Below, piece after piece: positions 42,573-51,349 of a stretch of DNA of 64,000 nt (position 1 is its first letter; every line of letters begins with the position of its first letter). This DNA is from an uncultured Bacteroidota bacterium (GTDB lineage: Bacteria; Bacteroidota; Bacteroidia; Chitinophagales; Chitinophagaceae): contig CAIVEH010000248.1 in assembly GCA_903904855.1 (NCBI GenBank), forward strand, positions 1-64,000, in the 5' to 3' direction. The notes below the pieces were generated by a model, which saw only the letters and a list, made by a program, of their open reading frames with translations, was not told the origin of the DNA and did not search any database. The position numbers and the translations under genes were made by a program.

Positions 42573-44465
42573 TTAAGAAATATACTCACTAAGCTCCAGC
42601 CATCTCATTTCTTTTTCTTCTAGCGATTGAGCTATATAGGTCATACGGTTACTGAGTTGCTGTATCTGGTCGTAGTTCAGCGACTGGTCCATCATCTTTT
42701 CTGTTATAGTTGTTTTCTCAGTTTCCAGCGAGGCCATATCTTTTTCCAGTTGGTCAAATTCGCGCTTGTCTTTAAATGAGAATTTCTTCTTTTCTGACGC
42801 TGGCTTGCTGATAATAGGTTTGACAACCACTTCTTCAGCTTTCTTAGGGCTGTCTTTTTGTTTTTCCTTGGCTCTTTCTTCAATACGGTAAGCGCTGTAA
42901 TTGCCAGGGAAGTCCCGTACTACGCCATTACCCTCAAATACAAACAGATGATCAACCAGCCTGTCCATAAAATACCTGTCGTGCGATACAATGATCAGAC
43001 ATCCGGGGTATTCGCTCAGGAAATTTTCGAGTACCGATAAGGTAGGCAGGTCAAGGTCGTTGGTAGGTTCATCAAGTATCAGGAAGTTGGGATTACGGAA
43101 TAAGATAGCCAGCAGTTGCAATCGTTTTTTCTCGCCCCCGCTCAGCTTTGATAGGTAAGTATACTGCTGCTCGGGTGGAAAAAGGAATAAGGTAAGAAAC
43201 TGTGATGCGCTCAGCGTGCTGCCATCGGCCAGCGGAAAATTTTCGGCTATGTTCTTCACAAATTCTATCAGCCGCATATCTTCTTTTATCTCCAGCCCTT
43301 GCTGTGAGAAGTTCCCAAAGATCACTGTCTCGCCTATGTTAATTTTGCCGCTGTCCTGTGGCTCAATGCCCTGTAGCATGTGCAGAAAGGTACTCTTGCC
43401 GGCCCCGTTCTCGCCAATAATTCCAACCCTTTCTCCTTTCTTGAAAGTGTAATCAAATCCTTTGAGAATTACCTTATCGCCATAACTCTTGTATACCTTT
43501 TTAAGCTCGGCTATTTTGCCCCCCAGGCGGCTCATTTTGGTTTGCAATTCCACCTGGTTGTCCACTACTTTCTGTTTGGCCTTCTTTTCTATTTCATAGA
43601 AATTGTCTTCCCGGCTTCTCGATTTTGTGGTACGTGCCTTAGGTTGTTTGCGCATCCACTCCAGCTCTTTGCGAAACTGGTTACGGGCTTTATCAATATT
43701 CGAAATTGTGTTTTCTATCCTTGCAGCCTTTTTCTCAAGGTAACTCTGGTAGTCGCCCTCATAGGTGTATAATTTCTCCTCATCCAGTTCCCATATTTCA
43801 TCGCATACATCCTCCAGGAAGTAACGGTCGTGGGTTACCATCAGCAGGGTTACCTTTTGCATGTTCAGGTAGTTCTCCAGCCACTCTACCATGGTTACAT
43901 CCAGGTGGTTGGTAGGTTCATCCATTATCAGCAGCACATGCTTGTGCTCAAAACCAATATCTATAAGCACCTGTGCCAGCGCCACCCTTTTGCGTTGCCC
44001 GCCCGATAGGTTTTTTACCTTTTGGTCCAGGTTATGAATATTCAGCTTATTGAGAATCTGGTGCACCTTGGCCTCAAAATCCCATGCTCCCAGTTCATCT
44101 ATCCTGGCAAGCGCTGCCGATAAAGCTTCATGATCCTTTGATCCTTCGGCCAGTATCTTTTCATAATTGCGCATAGCCTCGGCCACCGGGTGCCGGTAGT
44201 GAAATATATTATCCAGTACCGAAAGGTCCTCGGCAAACTGGGGTTCCTGTTCAAACAGCGCTACTGTTACATCTTTATGGATCCAGATAGACCCTTCATC
44301 CACTGTATCTTTACCAGACAGTATTTTCAGCAGCGTACTCTTGCCGCTGCCATTTCTGGCAATAAGCGCTATTTTATCGCCCTCGCTGATATGGAAGGTG
44401 ATATTGGTAAACAAGGGTTTAATACCGTAAGATTTGCTGATTTTGTCTGCTGAAACGTAATGCAT
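42573..44465 (-). CDS. uup: ABC-F family ATPase, Uup-like
   Basis: A 630-residue soluble protein with two ABC domains: Walker A ARNGSGKST and GENGAGKST, signatures LSGGQRKR and LSGGEKKR, Walker B LLIMDEPTNHLD and LILDEPTNDLD. The inter-domain linker holds charged helices, and the C-terminal ~70 residues form the coiled coil typical of Uup (KREFDQLEKDMASLETEK..RWLELSEYI). ABC-F proteins act on ribosomes; Uup also binds branched DNA. I chose ATG 44465: an exact -7 box sits 9 bp before it and the longer frame would run through that box. Confidence 0.88.
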   Translation of the reverse strand: MHYVSADKISKSYGIKPLFTNITFHISEGDKIALIARNGSGKSTLLKILSGKDTVDEGSIWIHKDVTVALFEQEPQFAEDLSVLDNIFHYRHPVAEAMRNYEKILAEGSKDHEALSAALARIDELGAWDFEAKVHQILNKLNIHNLDQKVKNLSGGQRKRVALAQVLIDIGFEHKHVLLIMDEPTNHLDVTMVEWLENYLNMQKVTLLMVTHDRYFLEDVCDEIWELDEEKLYTYEGDYQSYLEKKAARIENTISNIDKARNQFRKELEWMRKQPKARTTKSRSREDNFYEIEKKAKQKVVDNQVELQTKMSRLGGKIAELKKVYKSYGDKVILKGFDYTFKKGERVGIIGENGAGKSTFLHMLQGIEPQDSGKINIGETVIFGNFSQQGLEIKEDMRLIEFVKNIAENFPLADGSTLSASQFLTLFLFPPEQQYTYLSKLSGGEKKRLQLLAILFRNPNFLILDEPTNDLDLPTLSVLENFLSEYPGCLIIVSHDRYFMDRLVDHLFVFEGNGVVRDFPGNYSAYRIEERAKEKQKDSPKKAEEVVVKPIISKPASEKKKFSFKDKREFDQLEKDMASLETEKTTITEKMMDQSLNYDQIQQLSNRMTYIAQSLEEKEMRWLELSEYIS

Positions 44466-44473
44466 AGGCGGCG

Positions 44474-44481
44474 CAAAGGTA
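44474..44481 (-). promoter_or_regulatory. -7 promoter box (TACCTTTG) of the ABC-F gene
   Basis: An exact match on the minus strand 9 bp from the ATG; the transcript would be nearly leaderless. Confidence 0.65.
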
Positions 44482-44572
44482 GGGGGATAAAGTGATAGGT
44501 TGAAAAGAGATAAGTTAATATGCTGGTTTGGGAATATTAAGCTAATTGTCATTTATATCGTAAATTTGAGTT

Positions 44573-44815
44573 ATGCAACGCTGTACTTTTACTGCAGAAA
44601 TAGAGCGGGATATCGAATCAGGCTATTATATAGGTCGGATACCTGCTTTGCCTGGGGCCCATACCTAGGCCCAAAGTCTTGATGAATTGCAACTCAATCT
44701 GAAAGAAGTGATTGAATTGGTTTTAGAAGAGTTGACTAAAGATGAATTGGCTAATTTGCCATTATTCGTTGGTTTACAAAAGATAATGGTTGAAATAGGA
44801 GCCGGTTCCCTTTGA
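44573..44815 (+). pseudogene. HicB-like antitoxin pseudogene with internal amber codon
   Basis: The reading frame from ATG 44573 gives MQRCTFTAEIERDIESGYYI, GRIPALPGAHT, stop, AQSLDELQLNLKEVIELVLEEL and ends at TGA 44813-44815. This is the HicB pattern (GYYxGxxPxLPGxHT-Q-xxSLDEL). TAG at 44666-44668 (codon 32) replaces the glutamine usual after HT. It is directly followed by a hicA remnant with several stops, so the pair is dead. Confidence 0.75.
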
Positions 44816-45027
44816 CAGATGCTTAATCTCTGTAACGGATTTTATTTAAGCTTGGCTTTAAGTTTATCAGGTAAAAGGGTAGGCATAGATTTTATCGTCA
44901 TTCTGACCGCAGATATACTCCGATTGCACATCATAGTAATGCTGGTATAAAAAGGTCTCTATTGCTTGATATTTTACAGGAAATTGATTAGTCTCCTGAA
45001 GATTATATTACATTGTTAAAGAAATAA
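44816..45027 (+). pseudogene. HicA-like toxin pseudogene with multiple stops
   Basis: One frame reads TDA-stop-SL-stop-RILFKLGFKFIR-stop-KGRHRFYRHSDRRYTPIAHH, SNAGIKRSLLLDILQEID-stop-SPEDYITLLKK and a final TAA (45025-45027). The HicA core (xLGFKFxRxKGRH, HSN.GIKRSLLxDIL, SPEDY) is plain, with internal TAA at 44824, 44833 and 44872 and TAG at 44989. No frameshift is needed, only stop substitutions, which suggests moderately recent decay. Confidence 0.75.
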
Positions 45028-45148
45028 GAAGCCCAATTTGGATCACCGGTCATATGATCTTATTTTGGAGATGCTTTACTAACATATTGTATTTCTGAAA
45101 AATGAATAATTTATTTCCTATTTTATTCCCTATTATTTCCCTGTCAGA

Positions 45149-46066
45149 TTAATAAACAAATTTTCCTGAAAATATTTCACCACTGCCATTATCCTTTACC
45201 CGGTAAAAATAGATGCCGGGAGATTTTACTAGATCACCAATGGGGAGTTCCTGTTTGTTTTGGAATGGGATTTGGGCCACAATCTGGCCGAGGGTGTTGG
45301 TGATGGTGAGGGTAATGGAGGGGATGGAGTGGGGGAGCTGGATTTTGGAGGATTCGATGATGGGGTTGGGGGTGACAAAAGCAATTTCCGTTTGAAAATT
45401 AATATTTTTAACATCTTCGCCAAAAGTTAAACCACAACTGGAAGTATTATTAAAATAACTACCTGCTAAATGGCTTAATGAGGGTGTTGAACCCTGGTTA
45501 TTAAAACATGTCAAAGTTATACAACCTTCAAATCCAATTGCGTCTATTGGAAATACAGGAGAATTGAGAGAGCCTATACCTTCAATAACAATATATTCCC
45601 GTGGTCCCCAGCCTGTGGAACATCCTGAACAACTAACTGGAAAAAAGTCGAATATTTTGTGCCATTTGCTGTTGATAATTACAGAATCTATTGAAGAAAC
45701 ATAGTGTACTGAAACAGCAGTCTTAAAGGTATCACCAACATTTAAAGTGTAATCATAAAGTACTTTTTCTATGGTGTCATTATCATGAATTAATGATATT
45801 GTAAATACCTTCTTTATTATTGTATCTTCTCTGATAAATGAATTGAAACCAGATCCATAAGCATCACTCAAAATTTTGTATTTCATACCATGATATTCAG
45901 TATCACCAATATATGAATGTAAAGTCCATGAGGATCCCAAACGATTATCACCACAATAATGGTAAAAGACTTTCCATTGGTTTGTGCTATCACTAAACTT
46001 TATCTTCTGCCCAAAAGAAGACAAGGAGATCAGGAAGAGGAGTGCAAGAAGTAAGGGTTTTTTCAT
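45149..46066 (-). CDS. T9SS-sorted secreted protein, four-gene array member 4
   Basis: A 305-residue protein, last in a minus-strand array of four paralogues. Signal peptide MKKPLLLALLFLISLSSFG-Q and mature start KIKFSDSTNQWKVF; the C-terminal ~80 residues (VTPNPIIESSKIQLPHS, TNTLGQIVAQIPFQNKQ, LVKSPGIYFYRVKDN, GEIFSGKFVY) are the sorting domain. The middle shares only scattered blocks with its neighbours (ILSDAYGSGFNSFIREDTI, YDYTLNVGDTF, VIEGIGSLNSPVFP). Separated from the upstream member by 11 bp. Function unknown. Confidence 0.8.
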   Translation of the reverse strand: MKKPLLLALLFLISLSSFGQKIKFSDSTNQWKVFYHYCGDNRLGSSWTLHSYIGDTEYHGMKYKILSDAYGSGFNSFIREDTIIKKVFTISLIHDNDTIEKVLYDYTLNVGDTFKTAVSVHYVSSIDSVIINSKWHKIFDFFPVSCSGCSTGWGPREYIVIEGIGSLNSPVFPIDAIGFEGCITLTCFNNQGSTPSLSHLAGSYFNNTSSCGLTFGEDVKNINFQTEIAFVTPNPIIESSKIQLPHSIPSITLTITNTLGQIVAQIPFQNKQELPIGDLVKSPGIYFYRVKDNGSGEIFSGKFVY

Positions 46067-46077
46067 TTGAGGTCAGA

Positions 46078-46998
46078 TTAATAAACAAATTTACCTGAAA
46101 ATAGTTCACCATTACTATTATCTGAAACCCGGTAAAAATAGATGCCGGGAGATTTTATTAGGTGGCCAATGAGGAGTTCCTGTTTGTTTTGGAATTGGGA
46201 TTGGATGATGTCCTGTCCGAGGGTATTAGTGATAGTTAGTGTGCCGGAGGTGATGGAATAGGGGAGTTGGATTATTGAGGATTCTGTGATGGGGTTGGGT
46301 AGGACAATACTTTTATTTGAATGAGATATGTAGTTGTTTGTGCCTAAACCAAATGTTGAGGTGCAGCTGGTAGTATTGTTAAAATACCGGCCTACAGTAT
46401 CGCTTAAAGGAGGAGTTGTGCCTCGATTAGAGAAGCAGTTGAGATTTGTAATAGCTTCAAAAGAAAAAGGCGCTAATGGAAAACAAGGATCATTTATACT
46501 CCCGATTCCTTCAATTACTACAATGTCATTGGTAAAATTACCTGGTACTAATATGGATGAATCAACAAAAAAAGGATGCATCCTCCAGGTGTGGTAAGTC
46601 AAAAGATTGATTATTACAGAATCTTTTGCAGTCACTTTATACTTTATTAGGGTGGTATTAAATGTGTCTCCAATGGTAAGATTATAATCATATAGCAATT
46701 GTTCAGTCGTATCGTTGCCGGGTGGAGTAGTCCAAATAGCATAAACTTTTTGAGTTACTGAATCTTCCCTGATAAATACATTTGTACCATAACCATGTTT
46801 GAGTGTCCTGTATACCAAACTATGAATAATAGTATCATCCAGATAATAATCAATAAGGGGTATGGATATTGGTGGAATTGTTGCATCACCCCACAGATAA
46901 TAATGCCAACGGTTAGTACTATCACTAAACCTTATCTTCTGCCCAAAAGACGAATAGGAGATCAGGAAGAGGAGTGCAAGAAGTAAGGTTTTTTTCAT
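46078..46998 (-). CDS. T9SS-sorted secreted protein, four-gene array member 3
   Basis: A 306-residue paralogue with leader MKKTLLLALLFLISYSSFG-Q, mature start KIRFSDSTNRWHYYLWG, and sorting domain LPNPITESSIIQLPYS..SGKFVY, near-identical to array member 2. The middle (DYYLDDTIIHSLVYRTLKHG, YDYNLTIGDTF, VIEGIGSINDPCFP) is divergent. The 11-bp spacers on both sides are identical in sequence (TCTGACCTCAA), showing tandem duplication of whole units. Confidence 0.8.
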   Translation of the reverse strand: MKKTLLLALLFLISYSSFGQKIRFSDSTNRWHYYLWGDATIPPISIPLIDYYLDDTIIHSLVYRTLKHGYGTNVFIREDSVTQKVYAIWTTPPGNDTTEQLLYDYNLTIGDTFNTTLIKYKVTAKDSVIINLLTYHTWRMHPFFVDSSILVPGNFTNDIVVIEGIGSINDPCFPLAPFSFEAITNLNCFSNRGTTPPLSDTVGRYFNNTTSCTSTFGLGTNNYISHSNKSIVLPNPITESSIIQLPYSITSGTLTITNTLGQDIIQSQFQNKQELLIGHLIKSPGIYFYRVSDNSNGELFSGKFVY

Positions 46999-47009
46999 TT
47001 GAGGTCAGA

Positions 47010-47945
47010 TTAATAAACGAATTTACCTGAAAATATTTCACCACTACTATTATCTGTAACCCGGTAAAAATAGATGCCGCGAGATTTTACTAGGTGGCCA
47101 AAGAGGAGTTCCTGTTTATTTTGAAATGTGGTTTGGGAAATGGCCTGACCGAGGATATTGGTGATAGTGAACATGCCGGAGGTGATGGAATAGGGGAGTT
47201 GGATTATTGAGGATTCTGTAATGGGGTTGGGAAGAACTAATGATGGTTGATTTTTGTTAAATATCATTTTTGCCTCAAGAGGAGTATGGATGCAACTTAT
47301 GTTATTATCAAAATAGTATGCATAGGAGGGGTCTATATCAAGATAATATGGGCCAAATGGAGGAGTAATTGGTGATGCAACATTTTCATGGTCAAAACAG
47401 GTCAATAAATAGCCACCTTCAAAAGTGCCAGAAATAGGAGTTATTGGATCACAGGGGTCGGAAATACTTCCAATGCCTTCAATGACAGTAAAAGCGCGAG
47501 ATGTGTAATGTATATCGTAAAGATTAAAATTCCACACTTTATACCAAATTCCGGCGATTAGAACCGAATCAATTGAATTTACATAATAAGTCTGGTTTAC
47601 ATTTTTAAAAGTATCACCAACAGTCAAATTGTAGTCATATAATAATTTTTCGCTGCTGTTGGTGTCAAATACTGTCATAATTGCAAATACTTTATTCAAA
47701 ATGGTATCTTCCCTAATAAAAACCTTATTAGAAAAACACTCATGCAATAGTTGTTTATAATTGACCCCTCTAATAATTGTATCTGCAAGATAGTTATCTC
47801 TGTATGGCCAGGCAATAGGAGGTAAAATGCCTGAGGTAATATACATGTAGTGCCATACATTCGAAGTGTCACTAAATCTTATCTTCTGCCCGAAAGAAGA
47901 ATAGGAGATCAGGAAGAGGAGTGCAAGAAGTAAGGTTTTTTTCAT
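47010..47945 (-). CDS. T9SS-sorted secreted protein, four-gene array member 2
   Basis: A 311-residue paralogue. Its leader is identical to that of member 3, the mature start is KIRFSDTSNVWHYMYITSG, and the sorting domain matches the others. The divergent middle carries VIEGIGSISDPCDPITP and a tyrosine-rich insert (GPYYLDIDPSYAYYFDNN). The block V-I-E-G-I-G-S, shared by all four, is presumably structural. Function unknown. Confidence 0.8.
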   Translation of the reverse strand: MKKTLLLALLFLISYSSFGQKIRFSDTSNVWHYMYITSGILPPIAWPYRDNYLADTIIRGVNYKQLLHECFSNKVFIREDTILNKVFAIMTVFDTNSSEKLLYDYNLTVGDTFKNVNQTYYVNSIDSVLIAGIWYKVWNFNLYDIHYTSRAFTVIEGIGSISDPCDPITPISGTFEGGYLLTCFDHENVASPITPPFGPYYLDIDPSYAYYFDNNISCIHTPLEAKMIFNKNQPSLVLPNPITESSIIQLPYSITSGMFTITNILGQAISQTTFQNKQELLFGHLVKSRGIYFYRVTDNSSGEIFSGKFVY

Positions 47946-47956
47946 TTGAGGTCAGA

Positions 47957-48868
47957 TTAATAAACAAATTTCCCTGAAAATAGTTCACCATTACTATTAT
48001 CTGTAACCCGGTAAAAATAGATGCCGGGAGATTTTATTAGGTGGCCAATGAGGAGTTCCTGCTTGTTTCGGAATGGGATTTGCGTAATGTCCTGTCCGAG
48101 GGTATTAGTGATAGTTAGAGTGCCGGAGGCGATGGAGTAGGGGAGTTGGATTTTGGAGGATTCGCTAATGGGGTTAGGGTATAATTTGCTGTTTTGTTGG
48201 TTAATGGCGACTGGATTTACTGCAAGGTCGCAACTTGAAGAGTTATCAAACGAAAAATAAGAATAGCTATTATAATATCTGTAGGCTGATACTGGGCTAC
48301 TTAATGGAGAAATGGACCCATTATTTTGAAAACAGGCAATCAGATCAACTAAACTTGGAAAATCGATTGGGAAATATAAACCTATGTTACAGCCAATCCC
48401 TTCAATTACAGTATAATTATAAGTGGTAGTACCAAACTGGTATTCATATTTCCATACTTTGTAAGATAATCCATTGATCAGTGTATTAGTTACTGAAACA
48501 ACCCATACCTTATCAGGTGCACCACCAAAATAAGGATAAATTGTATCCCCCGCTACTAAATTGTAATTATATAAAACAAACTCAGTTGTATCAGTAAAAT
48601 GATAACTTAATCCACGCATTATATATATTAATTTCGCTATTGTGTCTTCTCTTATATAGTATGGGCTAATATTAATATATTTTTTACCATTGACAATTGT
48701 GTCTCCCGAGTAGTGCGTAGTGTGATTAACCCATTTGTTCCACGATCCTGGATAATCAACTAACTCCATCATTTGCCACACATTGCTAGTGTCCGAAAAA
48801 TGTATTTTTTGCCCGAAGGAAGAATTAAAGGATAATATTAGTGCGAATAAAACAAGGTTTTTTTTCAT
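47957..48868 (-). CDS. T9SS-sorted secreted protein, four-gene array member 1
   Basis: A 303-residue protein, first of the array. It has a slightly different leader, MKKNLVLFALILSFNSSFG-Q, mature start KIHFSDTSNVWQMM, the shared block YNYNLVAGDTIYPYF, VIEGIGCNIGLYFP, and the same sorting domain (LYPNPISESSKIQLPYS..SGKFVY). Downstream members follow at 11-bp spacing, so the four are very likely one transcript. Upstream lies a 266-bp gap with a palindromic repeat and no other gene. Confidence 0.8.
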   Translation of the reverse strand: MKKNLVLFALILSFNSSFGQKIHFSDTSNVWQMMELVDYPGSWNKWVNHTTHYSGDTIVNGKKYINISPYYIREDTIAKLIYIMRGLSYHFTDTTEFVLYNYNLVAGDTIYPYFGGAPDKVWVVSVTNTLINGLSYKVWKYEYQFGTTTYNYTVIEGIGCNIGLYFPIDFPSLVDLIACFQNNGSISPLSSPVSAYRYYNSYSYFSFDNSSSCDLAVNPVAINQQNSKLYPNPISESSKIQLPYSIASGTLTITNTLGQDITQIPFRNKQELLIGHLIKSPGIYFYRVTDNSNGELFSGKFVY

Positions 48869-48998
48869 AAAAAGTATTTTGGTATCCTAAAGATAGTATA
48901 AATTAATGCTACAATAATTATGCCAGATATTCATTTGTTTCTTTACCCAAGCAAAAATTCTAAATTGCAGCCTTGATGGGTTTTGCCGTCATACGATT

Positions 48999-49042
48999 CG
49001 ATGGGCGTTGCCCATCTCTATGTGATTTTGCCCTTTCAGGGC
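48999..49042 (-). repeat. GCCCTGAAAGGGC / CGATGGGC palindrome pair, reversed copy
   Basis: On the plus strand CGATGGGCGTTGCCCATC (48999-49016) is followed by GCCCTTTCAGGGC (49030-49042), the reverse complement of the element found after the three-paralogue genes. Confidence 0.8.
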
Positions 49043-49134
49043 AGCTGGTGCAAATGATTGAGTAAGATTTAAGATTGATTGAACGACTTAGTTATTTTTA
49101 TACTTTATACTAAATACTTTAGACTTAAGACTTT

Positions 49135-51186
49135 ATGCTAACACAACTCAAAAACTATGCCGAAGGCCATTGGGTAAATGGCAAACAAGAAGGCGAAATA
49201 CTGCACAATGCCATAACCGGCGATGCCATATATACTGCTAGCAGCGATGGGCTGGACTTCGGGGCCATGATGCATTATGCCCGTAAGGTGGGCGGTCCTG
49301 CACTGCGCAAGCTTACCTTTCATGAGCGTGGCAGGATGCTTAAGGCGCTGGCATTATACCTGCTGGGAAAAAAGGAATATTTCTATGCCATAAGCGCGCT
49401 TACCGGCGCTACCCGTGCCGATAGCTGGGTGGATATAGAAGGCGGTATTGGTAATCTGTTTGCAAATGCAAGTTTACGCCGTCAGTTCCCCGATGAGCGT
49501 TTTTATGTGGAGGGCGATACTGCCAAACTATCTAAGAACAACACATTTATTGGTACCCATATTATGGTGCCACGCGAGGGAGTGGCCATTCATATTAATG
49601 CCTTCAACTTCCCGGTTTGGGGTATGCTGGAAAAGATTGCGGTGAACCTGCTGGCAGGAGTGCCTGCCATAGTGAAGCCTGCCACGCTTACCAGTTATCT
49701 TACCGAGGCAGTATTTGAAGAGATCATTAAATCCGGTCTATTGCCTGCAGGCTCTCTGCAACTGATATGCGGCTCTGCGCGTGGTATATTGGATCATATT
49801 GAAACGCAGGATGTGGTAACCTTTACCGGTTCTGCATCAACCGGCAGGATGCTGAAATCGCACCCAAGGATACTCTCTGAGTCGGTGCCTTTTAATATGG
49901 AAGCCGACTCGCTCAACTGCTGCATACTGGGTAATGATGTCTATCCGGGATCTGTGGAGTTTGACCTGTTTATAAAAGAAGTGGTGCGCGAAGTAACCAC
50001 CAAGGCCGGACAGAAGTGTACCGCTATACGCCGCATTATAGTGCCTGCCGACAGGGTTGAAGATGTGCAGATAGCGCTGGGCAAAAGACTTAAGACAACC
50101 ATCATTGGTGATCCATCAATAAAGGAAGTGCGCATGGGGCCACTGGCGGGCATTACACAGCGCAACGAGGTGCGGGAAAAAGTGCAGCAACTTGCCAAAT
50201 CGCAGCAGATAGTGATAGGAGATATGGAACACTTTGAAGTGTTGGGGGCTGATAAAGAAAAAGGAGCCTTCCTGCCACCGCTCATCTTCCTGAATACTGA
50301 TCCGTTTAATAAAACAGATTGCCACAGCATAGAGGCATTCGGGCCGGTATCGACCATTATTCCTTACAATACTATTGATGATGCAATAGAACTCTCAAAG
50401 ATGGGCAAGGGTTCGCTCGTTAGCTCTGTGGTTACAGGCGATGATGCTATAGCAAAAGAACTTGTACTTGGCACTGCAAGTATGCATGGGCGTATTCTGG
50501 TGCTTAATGCCGAATGTGCCAAAGAAAGTACAGGCCATGGTTCGCCATTGCCGCTGCTGGTGCACGGAGGCCCCGGCAGGGCAGGGGGCGGAGAAGAAAT
50601 GGGCGGCAAGCGGGGCGTGCTTCACTATCTGCAGCGCACGGCATTGCAGGGATCGCCAACTACCATCAGCCGCATTACTAACGTTTACCAGCCGGGTGGC
50701 AGGCAGCATGAAACCGATGTGCATCCGTTCAAAAAACATTTTGAAGACCTGGAGGTAGGCGAAACGCTGATAACCGCAAAGCATACCGTAACCGAGGCCG
50801 ATATCACCAACTTCGCCAACGTAAGCGGCGATAATTTCTATGCGCATATGGATGCCACATCGCTTGAAGGGACCATATTTACAGGCCGCGTAGCGCATGG
50901 TTATTTTGTGCTGTCGAAGGCTGCTGGGTTATTTGTTGATGCCAAGAAAGGTCCGGTATTGCTCAATTACGGCATTGATGAGGCGCGGTTCACCAAGCCG
51001 GTTTACCCTGGCATGACCATTGGTGTGAAGCTGACAGTAAAAGAGAAGGCTGCACAAGAAAAAAAGACACCTGAAGATATTGCGAAGGGCATAGTGAAAT
51101 GGCTGGTGGATGTGTATGATGAAACAGGTGAGACAGTGGCTGTAGCAACTATACTTACTATGGTGAAGAAGAGAGATCAGGAATAA
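49135..51186 (+). CDS. paaZ: Bifunctional PaaZ: oxepin-CoA hydrolase and aldehyde dehydrogenase
   Basis: A 683-residue fusion enzyme of aerobic phenylacetate breakdown. The N-terminal aldehyde dehydrogenase (1-520) carries Glu256 (VPFNMEADSL) and the catalytic Cys295 (KAGQKCTAIRR), at the same residue numbers as E. coli PaaZ. The C-terminal MaoC-type hydratase (~535-680) carries Asp566 and His571 in VSGDNFYAHMD and opens the oxepin-CoA ring. The product, 3-oxo-5,6-dehydrosuberyl-CoA, enters beta-oxidation-like steps. No other paa genes are in the window, so the enzyme is separated from the rest of the pathway or used alone. Confidence 0.92.
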   Translation: MLTQLKNYAEGHWVNGKQEGEILHNAITGDAIYTASSDGLDFGAMMHYARKVGGPALRKLTFHERGRMLKALALYLLGKKEYFYAISALTGATRADSWVDIEGGIGNLFANASLRRQFPDERFYVEGDTAKLSKNNTFIGTHIMVPREGVAIHINAFNFPVWGMLEKIAVNLLAGVPAIVKPATLTSYLTEAVFEEIIKSGLLPAGSLQLICGSARGILDHIETQDVVTFTGSASTGRMLKSHPRILSESVPFNMEADSLNCCILGNDVYPGSVEFDLFIKEVVREVTTKAGQKCTAIRRIIVPADRVEDVQIALGKRLKTTIIGDPSIKEVRMGPLAGITQRNEVREKVQQLAKSQQIVIGDMEHFEVLGADKEKGAFLPPLIFLNTDPFNKTDCHSIEAFGPVSTIIPYNTIDDAIELSKMGKGSLVSSVVTGDDAIAKELVLGTASMHGRILVLNAECAKESTGHGSPLPLLVHGGPGRAGGGEEMGGKRGVLHYLQRTALQGSPTTISRITNVYQPGGRQHETDVHPFKKHFEDLEVGETLITAKHTVTEADITNFANVSGDNFYAHMDATSLEGTIFTGRVAHGYFVLSKAAGLFVDAKKGPVLLNYGIDEARFTKPVYPGMTIGVKLTVKEKAAQEKKTPEDIAKGIVKWLVDVYDETGETVAVATILTMVKKRDQE

Positions 51187-51301
51187 AAATTTAAACCGGT
51201 TAGGCAGATTGCATATTTGCAAATTTGACAATTAAGTGAAATGGCAAACAGCAATATGTATTAATAATTTCCGGTGTTAATGTTATATCAGGATATTTAA
51301 G

Positions 51302-51326
51302 AAGCCCCTTTAGGGGTTTGGGGTGG
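51302..51326 (+). repeat. CCCCTTTAGGGG dispersed repeat, copy 3
   Basis: AAGCCCC, then TTTAGGGGTTTGGGGTGG. It ends 7 bp before the -7 box of prfB. Confidence 0.8.
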
Positions 51327-51333
51327 TATTTCT

Positions 51334-51341
51334 TACCTTTG
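51334..51341 (+). promoter_or_regulatory. -7 promoter box (TACCTTTG) of prfB
   Basis: An exact TAnnTTTG match, 8 bp before the ATG at 51350, giving a short leader or none. Confidence 0.65.
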
Positions 51342-51349
51342 CACGCTTT

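Noticed and set aside
44573-45027. Stop-codon reassignment (TAA/TAG read as Gln) in the hicBA relic
   Set aside because: All other genes in the window use TAA, TAG and TGA as stops and an RF2 gene is present; decay is the simpler explanation.
48869-49134. CRISPR-like array suggested by repeated palindromes
   Set aside because: Only two short palindromes occur, with no regularly spaced repeats or spacers and no cas genes.
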